Source: Natronoarchaeum mannanilyticum (GTDB lineage: Archaea; Halobacteriota; Halobacteria; Halobacteriales; Natronoarchaeaceae). Taken from it: DNA of 64,000 nt. The notes under the pieces were generated by a model. It did no database searches. It worked only from the letters and a program-made list of their open reading frames with translations, and had not been told where the DNA came from. The translations under genes and the position numbers were made by a program. The stretch lies in contig NZ_BAAADV010000001.1 of the NCBI RefSeq assembly GCF_039522665.1, positions 1,073,226 to 1,137,225 on the forward strand. Direction: 5' to 3'. This document shows positions 50,886 through 60,148 of the stretch, one piece after another. The first letter of the stretch is position 1; every line of letters starts with the position of its first letter.

Positions 50886-52169
50886 TTACGTCCCGTGCTG
50901 CCAGCTGTTCATGTACTCGGCCTGCTCGTCGCTCAGGTCGTCGAACTCGACGCCGTCGGCCGCGAGCTTGATCTCGGCGATCTCGCGGTCGAGGTCGTCG
51001 GGCAGGTCGTGGACGCCCGCCTCGTACGCCTCGCCGTTCTCGACCAGTTCGCGGACGCCGGCGGCCTGGACGCCGAAGCTCTGGTCCATCACTTCGACCG
51101 GGTGGCCCAGCGCGATCGGCGAGGCGAGATTCACGAGGCGCCCCTCGGCGAGCACGTTCAGTCGACGGCCGTCCTCTAACTCGTAGGTCTGGACGCCGTC
51201 GCGGGCCTCGTAGGTGTCGACCGCGAGATCCGAGAGATCGTCGAGGTTGACCTCGACGTCGAAGTGGCCGGCGTTGGCCAGCAGGACGCCGTCGCCCATC
51301 TGCTCGAAGTGCTCGCGCGTGATCACGTCGCGGTTGCCCGTCGTCGTGAGGAACACGTCGCCTTCCTTCGCGGCCTCGGCCATCGGCATCACCTCGTAGC
51401 CTTCCATGTGGGCTTCGAGCGCGCGCCGGGGCTCGACCTCGGTGACGATCACGTCGGCGTTCTGGCCCGAGGCCTTCTTCGCGACGCCGCGGCCGCAGTC
51501 GCCGTAACCCGCGACGACGATCGTCTTGCCGGCCCACGAGAGATTCGTCGTCATGGCGATGTTGGCCAGCGAGGACTCGCCGGTGCCGTGGACGTTGTCG
51601 AACAGCCGCTTCATCGGCGTGTCGTTGACCGCGAAGACGGGGTACTCCAGCGCGTCGTCGTCGTCCATCGCGCGCAGGCGGTGGACGCCGGTGGTCGTCT
51701 CCTCGCAGCCGCCGACGATCGTGTCGATCAGCTCGGGGTACTCCTGGTGGATTCGGAAGATGAGGTCGGCGCCGTCGTCGACGGTGACCGTGGGCTCGAA
51801 CTCGATGACGGCGTCGATGGCGGCGTAGTACTCCTCGTCGTCGACGCCGCGCTTGGCGTAGCTGGTGATCCGCTCGTGCTCGTCGAGCGCGGCGCTGACG
51901 TCGTCGTGGGTCGAGAGGGGGTTGCAGCCGGTGACGGCCACGTCGGCGCCGCCCTCCGCGAGCAGCTCGACCAGGCAGGCCGTCTTGGCCTCGACGTGCA
52001 TCGCCATCCCGACGCGCTCGCCGGCCAGGGGCTGCTCGTCGCGGAACTCCTCGCGGAGTTCGGCGAGGATCGGCATGTGCTGGCGCGCCCAGTCCATCTT
52101 GCGGTGCCCGTCCTCGCGAGCGGCCTCGACGTCGTCGAGGTGCTCGCTGATCGGGGAGTAGTCGCTCAT
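50886..52169 (-). CDS. ahcY: Adenosylhomocysteinase
   Basis: A 427-residue enzyme that hydrolyses S-adenosylhomocysteine to adenosine and homocysteine, keeping methylation running. NAD-binding and active-site segments are AMHVEAKTACLVELLAEGGA, GTGESSLANIAMTTNLSWAG, IVVAGYGDCGRGVAKKASGQ and VEPRRALEAHMEGYEVMPM, ending QAEYMNSWQHGT. The ATG at 52169 has the family start (DYSPISEHLDDVEAAREDGH). It is convergent with a zinc-ribbon gene. The amidohydrolase gene 3 kb away can deaminate the adenosine-type products. Confidence 0.96.
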   Translation of the reverse strand: MSDYSPISEHLDDVEAAREDGHRKMDWARQHMPILAELREEFRDEQPLAGERVGMAMHVEAKTACLVELLAEGGADVAVTGCNPLSTHDDVSAALDEHERITSYAKRGVDDEEYYAAIDAVIEFEPTVTVDDGADLIFRIHQEYPELIDTIVGGCEETTTGVHRLRAMDDDDALEYPVFAVNDTPMKRLFDNVHGTGESSLANIAMTTNLSWAGKTIVVAGYGDCGRGVAKKASGQNADVIVTEVEPRRALEAHMEGYEVMPMAEAAKEGDVFLTTTGNRDVITREHFEQMGDGVLLANAGHFDVEVNLDDLSDLAVDTYEARDGVQTYELEDGRRLNVLAEGRLVNLASPIALGHPVEVMDQSFGVQAAGVRELVENGEAYEAGVHDLPDDLDREIAEIKLAADGVEFDDLSDEQAEYMNSWQHGT

Positions 52170-52492
52170 GCGGAGAGAAAGGAGCAGGGCGCCCAAAACC
52201 CTACCGAAGGGCGGGCGCGGCGTCGAACCGTAGCGGCCGGAACGGCGTCGGGACGCAGTCGCCGGAACGCGGCGTCGGGGCGCGGTCGCCGGAATTCGTG
52301 GGCCCGCGTCGGAACTTGGCGTTTCGTCGTAGGATCCCCCGTTCGGAAGCCTGAGTTCCGATCGCTCGCAGTGTCGTGAGTAGCCAGTCCACTGGAGTCC
52401 CTACGGCACCGCCGACGCGAGCCTGACACGCCCGGCGGAGGCAACGGATCGGCGTCAGCCGATCGCTACCTCGGACGAACGAAAGAGCGGCC
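52170..52492. other. Intergenic region between ahcY and glnA (323 nt)
   Basis: GC-rich, without a convincing gene. It holds a degenerate tandem repeat of about 25-27 nt: units beginning GCCGGAAC at 52236, 52261 and, imperfectly, 52288 (GCCGGAATTC). The remaining sequence shows nothing I can interpret, other than the ahcY upstream sequence at its left end. Confidence 0.5.
52236..52312. repeat. Degenerate tandem repeat, about three units of 25-27 nt
   Basis: Units begin GCCGGAAC and continue with GGCGTCGG-like sequence; the first two align well (GGCGTCGGGACGCAGTC against GGCGTCGGGGCGCGGTC), the third is weak. Non-coding as far as I can see. Confidence 0.5.
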
Positions 52493-53848
52493 TCAGAACG
52501 TCTCGAGGTACTGGTCGTGCTCCCACTCGGAGACTTCGGCCTTGTACTCGTCGTACTCGGCCTGCTTGGCCTCGACGAACTTCTCGGCGACGTGCTCGCC
52601 GAGCGCGCTCGTGATGACCTCGTCGTCCTCGAGCTCGTCGATCGCGGCGCCGAGGTTCGGCGGCAGCGTCTCGATGCTGTACTCCTCGCGCTTCTCGGCG
52701 TCGAACTCGTAGATGTTCTCCCGAACCGGGTCGGGGCAGTCCAGCTCGCGCTTGACGCCGTCCAGACCGGCAGCGATCATGGCGGCGAGCGCGAGGTAGG
52801 GGTTGCACGACGGGTCGGGCGAGCGCAGCTCGACGCGGCTGGCCGCGGGGACGCGCGCGGCCGGCTTGCGGATCAGCGCCGAGCGGTTCACGTCCGACCA
52901 GGCGACGTAGACGGGCGCCTCGTAGCCCGGCACCAGGCGCTTGTAGCTGTTGACCGTCGGATTCGCGACCGCCGTGACGGCGGGCGCGTGGTCGAGGATG
53001 CCCGCGAGGAACTGCTTTGCGGTCTCGGAGAGGTTGAACTCGTCGTCGGCGTCGTGGAACGCGTTCTCGCCGTCCTCGGTGAACAGCGAGAGGTGCGTGT
53101 GCATCCCCGAGCCGTTGATGTGGGCGATCGGCTTGGGCATGAACGTCGCGTGGACGTCGTTGACTTCAGCCGTGGCGCGGACGACCGAGCGGAACGTCGC
53201 GATGTTGTCGGCCGTCGTCAGGCCGTCGTCGTACTTGAAGTCGATCTCGTGCTGGCCTTCCGCCACTTCGTGGTGGGAGGCCTCGACCTCGAAGTCCATG
53301 TCCTCGAGGTTGTAGATGATCTCCCGGCGCAGGTCGGAGGCGAGGTCCTTGGGCGCCAGATCGAAGTAGCCGCCGGCGTCGTGGGTCTCGGTGGTGGCGC
53401 GGCCGTCCTCGTCCTTGTCGAAGACGAAGAACTCCGGTTCGGGGCCGGCGTTGACCGTATAGCCCATCTCCTGGGCCTCCTCGAGGACGCTCTTGAGCAC
53501 GTGACGCGGATCGCCGCTGAACGGCTCGCCGGTCTTCGTGTCGTAGACGTCACAGATCAGGCGGGCCGCCTTCCCGCTCTCGGTGTTCCGCCACGGGAGG
53601 ACGGCGAACGTCGAGGGGTCGGGCACTAGACGCATGTCGGATTCCTGGATGCGGACGAACCCCTCGATCGAGGAGCCGTCGAAGTAGATCCCCTCGGTGA
53701 ACGCCTTCTCGGCCTGGTCGGCCGTGACGGAGACGTTCTTCACAGTGCCGAGAATGTCGGTGAACTGCAGGCGGAGGAAGTCGACGTCCTCCTCTTCGAT
53801 GCGAGCGAGTACGTCCCGTTCGTCGGACGTGAGGCTTTCGGATGCCAT
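52493..53848 (-). CDS. glnA: Glutamine synthetase, type I (alpha-like)
   Basis: A 451-residue enzyme that makes glutamine from glutamate and ammonium. Family motifs are [49 protein letters not shown] and the ATP-binding [20 protein letters not shown], followed by [20 protein letters not shown]. No adenylylation tyrosine region is obvious, consistent with the GSI-alpha type. The ATG at 53848 has a TTTAGTA-like box upstream and the palindrome at 53900-53911 further out. With Amt-GlnK elsewhere in the window it covers ammonium capture. Confidence 0.96.
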   Translation of the reverse strand: MASESLTSDERDVLARIEEEDVDFLRLQFTDILGTVKNVSVTADQAEKAFTEGIYFDGSSIEGFVRIQESDMRLVPDPSTFAVLPWRNTESGKAARLICDVYDTKTGEPFSGDPRHVLKSVLEEAQEMGYTVNAGPEPEFFVFDKDEDGRATTETHDAGGYFDLAPKDLASDLRREIIYNLEDMDFEVEASHHEVAEGQHEIDFKYDDGLTTADNIATFRSVVRATAEVNDVHATFMPKPIAHINGSGMHTHLSLFTEDGENAFHDADDEFNLSETAKQFLAGILDHAPAVTAVANPTVNSYKRLVPGYEAPVYVAWSDVNRSALIRKPAARVPAASRVELRSPDPSCNPYLALAAMIAAGLDGVKRELDCPDPVRENIYEFDAEKREEYSIETLPPNLGAAIDELEDDEVITSALGEHVAEKFVEAKQAEYDEYKAEVSEWEHDQYLETF

Positions 53849-54182
53849 GTTGCTTCGGTCATTCCTTGCATAGATAGTACTAAAGCGACGGCGATCGGCG
53901 CAAATATTTGCACGAAGTTCCGAACAGCAGGACATTCATCCGATTACGTGCGCTCAAGCTCGGTCTTTTTTCCATTCGTTTCGTCGGATGTGGTTCGGTC
54001 TAACGATCGTCCAGCGGTCCGAATCTCGGTACCGAGTTCGAACGCGCAGTCGGGCCTACACGAACGGAACGAAAACGCGAACCGAACGGCGCGCCGGGTA
54101 CGCACCTCGACGCGGGACGCTGTCGCGATGCTGCTGGTCGGTTCGTACGCGTCGAAAACCGCGGTCGCAAAAAAGTCGCCGT
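53849..54182. other. Intergenic region between glnA and the acidic secreted protein (334 nt)
   Basis: The left part is the glnA promoter region, with an AT-rich stretch and a 12-nt palindrome (GCAAATATTTGC at 53900-53911). The middle contains a T-rich TCTTTTTTCC around 53966-53976. The right part shows nothing distinctive. No gene was recognised. Confidence 0.5.
53900..53911. promoter_or_regulatory. 12-nt palindrome upstream of glnA
   Basis: GCAAATATTTGC, perfect, centred about 58 nt before the glnA ATG and just upstream of its TATA-like region. It is a candidate binding site for a nitrogen or general regulator. No regulator gene lies beside it. Confidence 0.45.
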
Positions 54183-55253
54183 TTAGGCCGTCTCGTCGCT
54201 GTCCTCGTCGTCAGCGTCTTCGCCGTCAGCGTCTTCGTCGCCGTCGTCCGAATCGTCTTCCTCGCTATCGACCTCTTCGTCGACCTGCTCCGAATCGTCG
54301 TCCTGTTCGCTGTCCGCGTCGTCTTCGTCCGCGTCGTCACCGCCGGGGCCCCTGTCAGCGGGCGGGCCGCGCTGGGAGTCCTCGTCGGCGTCGCTACCGG
54401 GGCCCTTGTCCGCGGGCGGGCCCTGCTTGTCGTCGGACGGACCCTTGTCGCCGCCGGGCCCCTTGTCCGCGGGCGGACCCGGCTGCTTGTCGCCGCCGGG
54501 GCCGGCGTGTTCGGGCGGACCCTGGTTACCGGGACCCGCGTGGTCCGGGATCTTGTCAGCAGCCGGGTTGTTCTCGACCACGAAGGCCGCGACCTGCTGG
54601 CCCATCGGACCGCTGACGTTCTCCTGCTGGAGCGACGCGACGAACGAAGCGACCTCCAGACCGAAGTTATCGGCCGCGTCAGTGCCGAGCGTCGTCGACA
54701 CCGAGACCGAGCGGTTATCGACCTCGCCGGTGACGGTCACCGCGACCGTCTCGTTCGGCGAGGGAAGGGCGACCGTCCCGTTCTCGTCGGTCGTGTACTC
54801 GCCCGCGCCCTCGTAGGACGCGTTCTCGTCGTCGACCGTCACCGAGACGGTGGCGTTGGCCGCCGCCTCGCCGTCGTCGGTCAGCTCGACCGACGGGGCG
54901 TTGGTGACCGAGATCGTGAGGTTGTCGCTGGACGCCGAAGCGGCCGCGCCGTCCTCGTCGTCGTCGGCGTCGTCGTCATCGGCATCCTCCTCGTCTTCCT
55001 CCTCTTCGTCTTCGGCGTCGTCGTCTTCGTCATCCAACTCCTCCTCGTCGCCGTCAGACTCGTTGTCAAGGTCGTCGTCGTCCGATTCGTTCAGGTCGCC
55101 GTCGCTCTCGTTGTCGTCCGCGTCCTCGAGGTCGTCGCTGTCTTCGTCGACGTCCTCTTGGACCGTCGCGGACGCGGCGGCCGCCGGGGCCGCCATCGAC
55201 ACGATCAGCATGATCGCGCCGAGCACCGCGAACAGTTGGGTTTTCCGACTCAT
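54183..55253 (-). CDS. Secreted, extremely acidic repeat protein
   Basis: A 356-residue exported protein with a Sec signal (FAVLGAIMLIVSMAAPAAAA). Residues about 32-105 are almost all Asp, Glu and Ser, a cation-binding or disordered stretch. Residues about 105-210 are a beta-rich domain (SDNLTISVTNAPSVELTDDG) with several sequons for N-glycosylation. Then comes a Gly/Pro-rich tandem repeat (units like GPPADKGPGG, PPEHAGPGGDK) and another acidic tail. It may be a cell-surface or matrix protein. The ATG at 55253 follows a possible GTG one codon earlier. Confidence 0.78.
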   Translation of the reverse strand: MSRKTQLFAVLGAIMLIVSMAAPAAAASATVQEDVDEDSDDLEDADDNESDGDLNESDDDDLDNESDGDEEELDDEDDDAEDEEEEDEEDADDDDADDDEDGAAASASSDNLTISVTNAPSVELTDDGEAAANATVSVTVDDENASYEGAGEYTTDENGTVALPSPNETVAVTVTGEVDNRSVSVSTTLGTDAADNFGLEVASFVASLQQENVSGPMGQQVAAFVVENNPAADKIPDHAGPGNQGPPEHAGPGGDKQPGPPADKGPGGDKGPSDDKQGPPADKGPGSDADEDSQRGPPADRGPGGDDADEDDADSEQDDDSEQVDEEVDSEEDDSDDGDEDADGEDADDEDSDETA

Positions 55254-55398
55254 CACGTCCCATCCATATCAGGAGCGAAGCATAAAGGGGGTCTCTCGTT
55301 CACCCCGTTCACCCAGCGACGAAACCGAAGCAGAAATCGTTGTAACGTTTAAAAACTCATCTCTTCGTTTATTTTCCAAATAGTTGCGTGGTGACGAA

Positions 55399-56697
55399 TC
55401 ACTCGTCACCCGCTCGCTCGACCAGCGCGTCGGCTCGCTCGGCGGCGGCGTCCCGGACCCGCGGCTCGTAGAGCGTCAGGACCTCGCGATCCCGCATCAG
55501 CACGTCGCCGTCGCAGATCGTGTGCCGGACGTCGCCGCCGTTCACGGCGTACGCGAGGTGGCTCACGAGATCGTGTTGCGGCGTCAGGCGGGGCGCGGCG
55601 AGGTCCACGACCGCGAGGTCGGCGTTCGCGCCGGGTTCGATCCGACCGGAGTCGATCCCCAGGGCCTGCGCGCTGCCGGCCGTCGCCAGTCCGACCGCGT
55701 CGGCCGCCGCGACCGCGCTCGCGTCGTCCGCGGCGAGCTTGCCCAGCATCGCCGCGTCGCGAATCTCGTCGAACATGTCCAGGTCGTTGTTCGATGCCGC
55801 GCCGTCGGTGCCCAGCCCGACCGTGACGCCGGCGTCGAGCATGCGCTGGACGGGCGCCATCCCCGAGGCCAGCTTCATGTTCGAGGCCGGGCAGTGGATC
55901 ACGCCCGTCCCCGAGTCGGCGAGCAGGTCGATCTCCTCGTCGTCGACGTGGACGCCGTGGGCGAGGAAGTTCTCCGGGCTCAGCAGGCCGATGCCGTCGG
56001 CGTACGCGAGCGGGCGCTCGCCGTGCTCGTCGACGATCGGCTCGACCTCGCCTTCGGTCTCGTTGGCGTGGAAGTGCATCGGCAGGCCGGCCTCGCGGGC
56101 GCGCGGGACGAACTCTCGGAGGTACTCCTCGCCGACGGTCGTCAGGCTGTGAGGCTGAAAGGTAGTAGAAATTCGACCGTCGGCGGCGCCGTCGAGCTCC
56201 AGCGCGACGTCGAGACTCTCTTGCATGTCGGCCTCGGCGCCCTCCTCGTCCTTCCCGACGGTGATCGCGGTGTGGCCCAGCACGGCCCGGACGCCCGCCT
56301 CGTCGACGGCGTCGGCGATCTCGGAGACGTGGAAGTACATGTCCGAAAAGGCCGTCGTGCCGGACTTGATCATCTCGACGATGCCGAGTTCGGCGCCCGC
56401 GCGGACGTCCTCGGCCGTCAACTCGGCTTCGACCGGCCAGATGTCCTCCTGGAGCCAGGCGTCGAGCGGCTTGTCGTCGGCGTACCCCCGCAGTAGCGTC
56501 ATCGCGACGTGGGTGTGACCGTTGACGAGGCCCGGGATCACCAGCCCGCCGTCGGCTTCGAGCAGTTCGTCCCCCACGCCGGCCTCGACGCCGACCTCCA
56601 AGATCTCGCCGGCGTCCTGGTCGACCAGCACGTCCGCGCGCTCTACCGTCATGTCGGGGCGGAGCACCTGCCCGCCCGCGATCCGCAGCGTAGTCAT
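55399..56697 (-). CDS. Amidohydrolase: adenosine-type deaminase (MtaD/DadD family)
   Basis: A 432-residue metal-dependent amidohydrolase. Motifs are [20 protein letters not shown], the metal-binding [43 protein letters not shown] and [20 protein letters not shown]. That pattern fits the 5-methylthioadenosine/S-adenosylhomocysteine deaminase group (MtaD), or 5'-deoxyadenosine deaminase (DadD), enzymes of nucleoside recycling. ahcY 3 kb away fits such a role. Which substrate it prefers cannot be told. The ATG at 56697 is divergent from hisG. Confidence 0.85.
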   Translation of the reverse strand: MTTLRIAGGQVLRPDMTVERADVLVDQDAGEILEVGVEAGVGDELLEADGGLVIPGLVNGHTHVAMTLLRGYADDKPLDAWLQEDIWPVEAELTAEDVRAGAELGIVEMIKSGTTAFSDMYFHVSEIADAVDEAGVRAVLGHTAITVGKDEEGAEADMQESLDVALELDGAADGRISTTFQPHSLTTVGEEYLREFVPRAREAGLPMHFHANETEGEVEPIVDEHGERPLAYADGIGLLSPENFLAHGVHVDDEEIDLLADSGTGVIHCPASNMKLASGMAPVQRMLDAGVTVGLGTDGAASNNDLDMFDEIRDAAMLGKLAADDASAVAAADAVGLATAGSAQALGIDSGRIEPGANADLAVVDLAAPRLTPQHDLVSHLAYAVNGGDVRHTICDGDVLMRDREVLTLYEPRVRDAAAERADALVERAGDE

Positions 56698-56802
56698 GGG
56701 CGTCGATTCGGGGGCGCCGGTGTTAATCCGTCCGGTCCGGGGCCGCCGAACGCCGTCGCTCGGTCGAAAAACAGTTCACCGCGGCCCGCGAATCACCGGC
56801 AA

Positions 56803-57657
56803 ATGCGAATCGCCGTCCCCAACAAGGGTCGCCTGCACGACCCCACGCTGGACCTGCTGGAGCGCGCCGGGCTGCCCGTCGTCGACGGCGCCGACCGGAA
56901 GCTGTACGCCGACACCGTCGACCCCGACGTGACGCTGCTGTTCGCGCGGGCCGCGGACATCCCCGAGTACGTCAGCGACGGCGCCGCCGACGTCGGCATC
57001 ACCGGCCACGACCAGATCTCGGAAGCCGAGCCGGACAACGTCACCGAGCTGCTCGATCTCGGCTTCGGGCAGTGCCGACTCGTGCTGGCGGCGCCCGAGG
57101 ATGGCGACATCGAGGCGGTCGAGGACCTGGCCGGCAAGAAGGTCGCCACCGAGTTCCCGACGATCACGCGCCGGTACTTCGAGGACCGGGGCGTCGACCC
57201 CGAGATCGTCGAGGTGACGGGCGCGACCGAGCTCACGCCCCACGTCGAGATGGCCGACGCCATCGTCGACATCACCAGCACGGGGACGACGCTGAAGGTC
57301 AACCGGCTGGCGATCATCGACGAGGTGCTCGACAGCTCGGTCCGCCTGTTCGCCCGCGAGGACGTCGCCGACGACGAGAAAGTTCAACAGATCGCCACGG
57401 CGCTGGAGTCGGTGCTGGCCGCCGACGGGAAGCGCTACCTGATGATGAACGTCCCCGAGGACAGTCTGGACGACGTGCGCGACGTGATTCCGGGGATGGG
57501 CGGGCCGACGGTCATGGACATCGCCGACGGGGACGAAGCTCTCGTCGCCGTCCACGCCGTCGTCGACGAGAGCGACGTGTTCGAGACGATCAACGACGTC
57601 AAGCGGGCGGGCGCGAGCGACATCCTCGTCACCGAGATCGAGCGGCTGGTCGAGTAG
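56803..57657 (+). CDS. hisG: ATP phosphoribosyltransferase, long form
   Basis: A 284-residue HisG that begins histidine synthesis by joining ATP to PRPP. The catalytic part covers residues about 1-205, with [29 protein letters not shown], the PRPP-like [11 protein letters not shown] and [19 protein letters not shown]. The C-terminal 75 residues ([20 protein letters not shown]) are the ACT-like regulatory domain that senses histidine, which is why the short-form partner HisZ is not needed. It is divergent from the amidohydrolase. No other his genes lie beside it. Confidence 0.96.
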   Translation: MRIAVPNKGRLHDPTLDLLERAGLPVVDGADRKLYADTVDPDVTLLFARAADIPEYVSDGAADVGITGHDQISEAEPDNVTELLDLGFGQCRLVLAAPEDGDIEAVEDLAGKKVATEFPTITRRYFEDRGVDPEIVEVTGATELTPHVEMADAIVDITSTGTTLKVNRLAIIDEVLDSSVRLFAREDVADDEKVQQIATALESVLAADGKRYLMMNVPEDSLDDVRDVIPGMGGPTVMDIADGDEALVAVHAVVDESDVFETINDVKRAGASDILVTEIERLVE

Positions 57658-57690
57658 TCCGTCCCGCGCAGAGCGGCGGCGGCCGACTGT

Positions 57691-57966
57691 CTACGCCGGA
57701 TCGACGTCGACGGTGAGCTCGCCCGTCGGCGAGACGCGCAGTTCGACGTCGACGCCGTCGTGAGAGAAGGATAGTCTGGTCGACGCCGACCGTCGGCGGG
57801 CGTGCTCGCCGAGCGCGTCCAGGGCGTCGGGATCGATCGAGTCGTACAGCGGGGCGAGCTCGTGGGTCGGACGACCGGTGGCGGCCGCGATCGTTCGTAC
57901 GACGGCGAGCGCGGGGCGCGCCGAATCGTCGACGCCGTCGCCCGTCGAGGAGGGGTGCGTGATCAT
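57691..57966 (-). CDS. HalOD1-domain protein
   Basis: A 91-residue protein that is essentially one HalOD1 domain: the helical part LAVVRTIAAATGRPTHELAP leads into LYDSIDPDALDALGEHARRR and a beta hairpin (LSFSHDGVDVELRVSPTGEL). HalOD1 is a haloarchaeal output domain often attached to response regulators; here it stands alone. It lies directly downstream of the Bat-like HTH gene on the same strand (48 nt gap), which suggests a shared regulatory system. Confidence 0.8.
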   Translation of the reverse strand: MITHPSSTGDGVDDSARPALAVVRTIAAATGRPTHELAPLYDSIDPDALDALGEHARRRSASTRLSFSHDGVDVELRVSPTGELTVDVDPA

Positions 57967-58014
57967 CGTGGAGGGTATCGGTCGCTAGACCGGGACGACG
58001 GGTAACGCCCGCGC

Positions 58015-58776
58015 CTATGAGGATAGGTGATCGGGGTCGGGCCGCGCGTCGCGGTCGACCGACGCCCGCGTCGCAGTCTGGAAGACGGCCGTCAGGAGCT
58101 TCGACTCGGCGCGCCGGAGGTGCTGGCTGAACGTCGGCTGCGAGACGCCCAGGGCCTCCGCGCACTCGCTCGCGGTGCTCTGGCGCGGCCAGTCGTAGTA
58201 CCCCCCTGCGAGCGCGACCTTCAGCGCGCGCAGTTGCTTGTCGGTCAGCGGGTCGAGCAGCCGGTCGACGTCGCTGATCGGGACGATCCCGGTCGTCGAC
58301 TGCTGGCGCTTCGAGACCAGTCTCGTCACCTCGTGGCGCTCCTCGATCGCGTCGTACACCGACCGGGGAGCGACGCCCGGCGGCACGTCGACCGAAACCG
58401 TCGCGACGCCGTCGACGGCCACGGCGTCCCGCGCGACGGCGCCGGCGTCGGCGATCGCCGCGCCGAGACACGGCCCCGAGAGCACCACCTCCACGAGCAG
58501 TTCGTCGTCAGCGCGGGGGATCGTCCGGGCGCGCTCGACGCCGGGGAACGCCGACGCGAACGCCGTCACCGCCTCGGGATCGGCGCCGGCGACCGAGAAG
58601 AACTCCAGCAGGTCGCCGTCGGAGCGCTGGACGATCTGGCGGGCGACGACTTCGCAGTCGAGTTCCGCCGAGAGCGTCGTGAAGAGGTATCTCTCGTCGC
58701 GGATCTCGAAGACGAGTTCGACGCCGTCGTCCGACGCGGCCGAAGGCACTGCCATCGGTTCGAACGTCGTCGGCAT
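58015..58776 (-). CDS. Bacterio-opsin-activator-like HTH regulator
   Basis: A 253-residue transcriptional regulator. The N-terminal part (about 10-180) is a beta/alpha sensory domain without known ligand. The C-terminal HTH_10-type domain (about 190-245: PLTDKQLRALKVALAGGYYD, then SECAEALGVSQPTFSQHLRR) is shared with Bat, the activator of bacterio-opsin. It precedes a HalOD1 protein in one operon. The target genes are unknown; regulators of this group respond to oxygen, light or other stress, but no PAS or GAF domain is visible here. Confidence 0.85.
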   Translation of the reverse strand: MPTTFEPMAVPSAASDDGVELVFEIRDERYLFTTLSAELDCEVVARQIVQRSDGDLLEFFSVAGADPEAVTAFASAFPGVERARTIPRADDELLVEVVLSGPCLGAAIADAGAVARDAVAVDGVATVSVDVPPGVAPRSVYDAIEERHEVTRLVSKRQQSTTGIVPISDVDRLLDPLTDKQLRALKVALAGGYYDWPRQSTASECAEALGVSQPTFSQHLRRAESKLLTAVFQTATRASVDRDARPDPDHLSS

Positions 58777-58804
58777 CCGTAGTAAGTAAGGGGTGTCGGA
58801 CGGG

Positions 58805-59173
58805 TCAGACGAAGAGGCTCGTGACCGCGGTCCCCAGCAGGACGCTCACCGCGTAGTGGACGAGCGTGACGGCGACCGACCACTTCAGGCCGGGGTCGTA
58901 GATGCGATCGATCGCGACGAAATCGCCGACGAGCGCGCCGATCAGGGCGACGTACAGCCCGATCCCCTCGCCGAGCAGCCAGACGCCGACGACGAGGATC
59001 GCCGCGGGCACGATCCCGACGAACAGCCCCTGCTCGAAGTCGACGTCGCCGAGCACGTACCGGGCGGCGACGTGAGCGGTGACGCCGTAGAACACGGCGG
59101 CGATCAACAGCGTGCCCAGCACCGCCGGCACCGAACCGAGGGGGACCGACTGCGCGGGCGCGAGACCGACCAT
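58805..59173 (-). CDS. Hypothetical membrane protein, about four helices (possibly DUF7473)
   Basis: A 122-residue membrane protein with hydrophobic segments at about 14-40, 49-66, 68-88 and 98-120. It resembles a conserved haloarchaeal family whose members begin in the same way with an FYGVTAHVAARYVLGDV-like segment; DUF7473 is my guess from memory. It lies 28 nt upstream of the Bat-like gene on the same strand. No charged pore or catalytic motif is visible. Confidence 0.65.
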   Translation of the reverse strand: MVGLAPAQSVPLGSVPAVLGTLLIAAVFYGVTAHVAARYVLGDVDFEQGLFVGIVPAAILVVGVWLLGEGIGLYVALIGALVGDFVAIDRIYDPGLKWSVAVTLVHYAVSVLLGTAVTSLFV

Positions 59174-59269
59174 GCCTGTGGCTTCGGCTGCCGGGACTTG
59201 TACGTGCTGATACCGGGCGCGACGACTGTCGCCGAACGGGTCGGGAGTGCCGAAAGCGGATCGACCGAG

Positions 59270-59830
59270 TTACTCCAGCAGGCCGAGATCTTCCAGCCGG
59301 GAGACGATCTTGTCGACCGCGTGCTCGGCGTCTTCGGGCTTCTTGCCGCCCGTGATGACGAGCTTGCCGGAGCCGAACAGCAGCGCGACGACTTCGGGGT
59401 CGTCGAGCCGGTAGACGAGTCCGGGGAACTGCTCGGGCTCGTACTCGATGTTCTCCAGACCCAGCCCGATCGCGATCGCGTTCAGGTTGAGGTTGTGACC
59501 CAGGTCCGCGGAGGTGACGATGTTCTGGACGACGATCTCGGGGTCCTCGTTGACGTTGATCTCCAGGTCGCGCAGCTTGTCGAAGACGATGCGAAGGCTC
59601 TGGTGGACGTCGTCGGTCGACTTCGCGCCCGTGCAGACGATCTTGCCCGAGCGGAAGATCAGCGCGGCCGACTTGGGATCCTGCGTGCGGTAGACGAGCC
59701 CGGGGAACTGCTCGGGATCGTAGTCGGCGCCCTCGAGGTCCATGGCGACGCTCTGGAGGTCGAGCTCCTGCCCGATCCCCGTCGAGGCGACGACGTTTTC
59801 GATATTGATAGTTTCCTTGGGGTCGCTCAT
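59270..59830 (-). CDS. tbp: TATA-box-binding protein
   Basis: A 186-residue TBP, the general factor that recognises the TATA box with TFB and brings RNA polymerase to promoters. It consists of two direct repeats (about 1-90 and 91-180) with the matching segments DYDPEQFPGLVYRTQDPKSA and EYEPEQFPGLVYRLDDPEVV, and GKIVCTGAKS and GKLVITGGKK. The C-terminus is short and acidic. Upstream of the ATG are three TATA-like boxes. Haloarchaea carry several tbp genes, so whether this is the main one cannot be told here. Confidence 0.97.
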   Translation of the reverse strand: MSDPKETINIENVVASTGIGQELDLQSVAMDLEGADYDPEQFPGLVYRTQDPKSAALIFRSGKIVCTGAKSTDDVHQSLRIVFDKLRDLEINVNEDPEIVVQNIVTSADLGHNLNLNAIAIGLGLENIEYEPEQFPGLVYRLDDPEVVALLFGSGKLVITGGKKPEDAEHAVDKIVSRLEDLGLLE

Positions 59831-60148
59831 AGTACGTTTTAAAGGATGTATTTAAGGCTTATAAAGGTTCATGCCACGGCCTGATACGTCGCTGACGCGG
59901 AACGATCGGACCGTTCCGCGCCGCCGTCGAACCGCGGAATCGCCGGGCTCCGATGGGTTGCGGGTCGCCTCCGGGGAGACATCAACACCCACAAAAAGGG
60001 GACGATCGGTGCGTCGGTGGCCACGCCGCGGGGCGGGGCGATCCGACCACACCCGGACGTTTTTGCCGGATGGTGGCCGTCCAGTCCTCCGAGCGAGCGC
60101 GTGCGAGGAACCGGCCGTTTCATACGTTCGCGCGGCCGACTGTGGCGC
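59831..60148. other. Intergenic region between tbp and the tRNA methyltransferase (318 nt)
   Basis: The left 40 nt are the tbp promoter region. The rest is GC-rich and shows no gene I can support; the methyltransferase frame remains open upstream (from 60017) but that part has no family match. Around 60050 a TTTTTGCC stretch lies about 90 nt before the methyltransferase start. Confidence 0.5.
59837..59867 (-). promoter_or_regulatory. Cluster of three TATA-like boxes before tbp
   Basis: On the minus strand three AT-rich boxes (CTTTATAAG about 59858-59866, TTAAATA 59849-59855 and TTTAAAA 59837-59843) lie about 10, 22 and 32 nt before the tbp ATG. The outermost is at the usual distance for transcription starting a few bases before the ATG; the innermost would lie in the start region. 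Confidence 0.6.

Noticed and set aside
60017-60148. Longer N-terminus of the tRNA methyltransferase
   Set aside because: The added residues are unlike the family and include Pro/Trp-rich filler; the GTG at 60149 precedes the family's first conserved residues.
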